Shown piece after piece: positions 61,640 through 64,000 of a stretch of DNA of 64,000 bases (position 1 is the stretch's first letter; each line of letters opens with the position of its first letter). The DNA is from Closterium sp. Naga37s-1 (Eukaryota; Streptophyta; Zygnematophyceae; Desmidiales; Closteriaceae). The position numbers and the translations under genes are program-made. The notes under the pieces are model-generated. The model worked only from the letters and a program-made list of their open reading frames with translations, had not been told where the DNA came from and did no database searches. The stretch lies in NCBI GenBank assembly GCA_947471745.1, contig CANJKZ010000078.1:4344501-4408500 (forward strand), in the 5' to 3' direction.

Positions 61640-61745
61640 GGGTGGGGGGGGGGGGATGAGAGGGTGCCTCAGATGGAGATGGGGTTGGGAGCAGATGATG
61701 AGGCGGAATTGACTCGACTTAAAGCCAAGTACAAGTGAAGTGGTG
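61640..61745 (+). repeat. Duplicate of VPS24 C-terminal coding end
   Basis: Repeats DERVPQMEMGLGADDEAELT and the following RLKAKYK with its stop, 160 bases downstream of the real end, now in the 3' region. Confidence 0.85.
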
Positions 61746-61860
61746 CTGGTACCGGTAGATGGTGGGAGCAGCAGCGGCAGTAGCAGCTGTAGCAGCAGGA
61801 CTAATGGAAATGGCAAATGGGGAGGAGGAAGAGAAATCTGAGGTGCCTCTAAATTTCTGG

Positions 61861-62424
61861 TACCGTAATCACCCGGACATACCACCCGCCGAAATTGTAG
61901 ACCCCCCGGGTGGCTTGTGCGGGGTGGGTGTTATAGTTGACCCCGTTTGTACTATACCCCCCCTTTTGGGGTGATTTTTTATAACACCCCCTTTTTTACA
62001 CAGAATGCCTTATTTTAGGTGTTAACGAGTATGTGCAATGACGGGGGGACATCGCGATGATCACTTTTTGCACGAAATTACATGGTAATTTCGAAAGTAT
62101 CTGCTGGGGTCACCTCCGTCCCACTTTTTCACTGTTGCCACGCTGGTAGTTCTTTCGCTATCAAGTGGCCAAAGAGGTGCCACCTCGCAACTTCAAGAAG
62201 GAGTCAATGTTGTCGTCGAAACTGACAATCTCGCTTCCAACTTTGATGCTAAACCAACCTTGAAAACACCCAAGCTGCCTATTTATAGAAACCCTTACAC
62301 TAAAAAAATGTCATATGTATGCACCCGGGTGGTATGTAGCTTTTTCCTATGAGAAGACCCCCCCCCATTTTTTTGCTGTATTTAAAGTAAGACCCTAGGG
62401 TGTTATGTCCGGGTGATTACGGTA
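61861..62424. mobile_element. Pogo-related MITE, 564 bp
   Basis: Terminal inverted repeat TACCGTAATCACCCGGACATA, perfect over 21 bases at both ends, with TA at the tips. It differs from the pogo copies' TACCGTCATCGCCCGGATATA at three positions, so the two probably share a transposase type. No coding capacity; interior has C-rich runs (CCCCCCC) and GTGTTAT motifs. Lies about 120 bases past the VPS24 3' duplication. Confidence 0.82.
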
Positions 62425-62860
62425 GTAGTAGCATTGTGTAACAGAATTTGCCTGAAGGGGGCAGGGCAGGACGAGAAAGACAGGATGCTTGAGGTACCGT
62501 AGTCACTGGGGCAGGGACGCTGCGGGAGAAACAATAATGGCTGGAACTGCAGTAGCAGCAGCCGCCACAATATGGGAAGGAGAGGAGAGGATGCCATGAG
62601 TTGGTCAATGGTCACTGGCTTCAGTGAAAGTTGCTGAAGAAGCTGAGGTGGCACCAGTGATAGCAAATTATTTGTTTGCTGGCATTCTACAGGTCTTAAG
62701 CTACAGAAGCCACCGTGAACTGGCAGGTCATTGTAAAAGAATGTGTAGGGGGTAGAACGTCATCGTACGGTGATGTCTTGCATTGTAGTACATCGTCAAT
62801 TACAATATCTTAAGTCAACAAGAATTCTATAACAATCTCCAATACAGTTGCTTGAACGTA
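62425..62860. other. Intergenic, nothing recognised
   Basis: Contains a partial TACCGTAGTCAC motif near 62495 that resembles one end of the MITE family, and otherwise no supported feature. Holds the 3' region of the convergent neighbour. Confidence 0.4.
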
Positions 62861-63862
62861 TCAATCTCCAATGCTTGCACCTGTTGGAATCAACTGACCA
62901 TCCACGCCAACAAACACATCACCAGTTGTTCCCAACCCTGCAAAAGGAAATGATGACCCTACCCCATTTGTTGCAGCGGTAGTGGAGACACTAGACCCAA
63001 CATACACAGTGGGGAGTGTGGGATTCGTTGCACTTTGTTGGGACATTGCGTTGCCCTGAAAGCTTGAAGCATAACCCATGCCATCTCCCACTCTGCTTCT
63101 CTGACTGTTGGTAACTCCCAGGTTGTTGATGCTCCCAGCATTGGCGTCCTGCTCAAAGAATGTGGCTCCTGACCCTCCAAGGACTTGCTTTCTGGATACC
63201 AATGTCCACGATGGAAACATCTGCTTCAGCGAAGTATATGCAAGTCCAATGCCATCCCCTGCTTCAGTGTTTCTGATACCAGCGTTCAGTTGTGATTCAT
63301 GAAGCTGCTGGTCACTGAACATCAATTTCCATGAGGTAGCCAGGCGCTTCCAAGGATGCCGCGAAGGCCGTTGAAGGGTCTGCAAAAAGGGAGTAACCAG
63401 TTAGAATACGAAATCTCATAATACGTCTACAAAAGGGAATAAACTAGACGGCCGTTCCCCATCCACTGTCCCACCACCCACTTGGGCTGCCTACTATATC
63501 CGACAGCATCAAATTGTGCAACACAAAAAACTCACGCTGGTGGCAGTCAGCTTTCCGGAAGAAGGCTTGAACTGGGATAAAGACCCGGGTACTGATGAAC
63601 TATGATGGCAATTTGCATCTGGTTGAAGGTCACGGGGAGCATCACGAGATGGCATGCTCCGTGCTTGCACGCTCACATTGAGACTGGGAAACGACAGGGA
63701 AGGTTTAGAGGAAAGGAGTGAGCCGTCATACGAAATTACAGAGTGAAATCTCGCGTAAGCTGAATGCTTCTTTCTAAGACAACAGGACGGACCGAGAACG
63801 TACTGAAGAATGATAAGGAGAATTTGAAGAACTGCCGCGCAGCTTAAAAATGAAGGAGCCAT
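62861..63862 (-). CDS. Protein of unknown function with N-terminal signal sequence
   Basis: Two exons (63536-63862 and 62861-63379) join in phase 0 at a GTGAGT donor and a TTTTTTGCAG acceptor, giving 281 residues. The N terminus is a hydrophobic signal or anchor (MAPSFLSCAAVLQILLIILQ). The middle is Ser/Arg-rich (SVQARSMPSRDAPRDLQPDA). The second exon contains a loosely repeated pair, AGDGIGLAYTSLKQM and VGDGMGYASSFQGNAM, and ends GQLIPTGASIGD. No known family recognised. Unlike the other host genes, its single visible intron has no obvious exon-edge copies. Possibly incomplete at the 5' side. Confidence 0.6.
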
Positions 63863-64000
63863 TCCGAGGAATTAGACGGGGCACGTCGGAATAAAAGCGA
63901 GGCTCGATAAGTGACGGAAAGAAAGCCGGTGTGTATGAGACTGAACCAGTGAATTACATATTTAAAAGGCCAACGGCAAGCGGCACGGAGGCGCTAGGCC

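Overview
The window is nuclear DNA from a photosynthetic eukaryote, most likely a green alga or another early member of the plant lineage. The pointers are short exons with canonical GT-AG introns, a plastid fibrillin (PAP) gene, a PP2C resembling plant clade E, plant-type Ty1/copia elements primed by an initiator-Met-tRNA-like site, and TE stop codons that often look like CHG-context C-to-T decay. I cannot name the species. I saw no bacterial operons, tRNA, rRNA or CRISPR.

Layout. 1-2632 (-): a PP2C phosphatase gene that runs off the left edge. 2640-5018: no gene seen. 5019-34638: a transposon block. It holds one pogo/Tigger-like DNA transposon (5019-22999) split by two copia insertions, A (7736-14715, itself split by the non-autonomous LTR element F, 8253-10496) and B (14762-22183, nearly intact). 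Next come a second pogo half (23114-25378), a decayed copia C (25379-32795) and a third pogo part (32796-34638) carrying a small hAT-type MITE. 34967-44337 (-): a membrane-anchored METTL24/FkbM-like methyltransferase gene with a hAT transposon (38198-40337) in one intron. 45418-48540: an old copia E relic holding a truncated copia D. 48790-50587 (+): COX6A. 50910-53399 (-): a plastid fibrillin. 54693-61567 (+): VPS24, an ESCRT-III subunit. 61861-62424: a pogo-related MITE. 62861-63862 (-): an unknown protein with a signal peptide.

The most unusual feature is shared by all five recognisable host genes. Their introns are built largely from tandem copies of the adjoining exon edges. Partial copies of an exon's 5' end, with its splice acceptor, lie upstream of the exon. 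Partial copies of its 3' end, with its splice donor, lie downstream. Copy numbers run from one to more than twenty, and some arrays have become minisatellites (32 bp x 23 in the methyltransferase gene, about 92 bp x 16 in VPS24). Despite this, single gene models with consistent reading phases can be drawn through COX6A, the fibrillin and VPS24, and through most of the methyltransferase gene.

The host genes do not form an obvious pathway: signalling phosphatase, lumenal methyltransferase, respiratory complex IV subunit, plastid lipid-associated protein and endosomal sorting subunit. COX6A and fibrillin are tail to tail, fibrillin and VPS24 head to head, and VPS24 and the last gene tail to tail.
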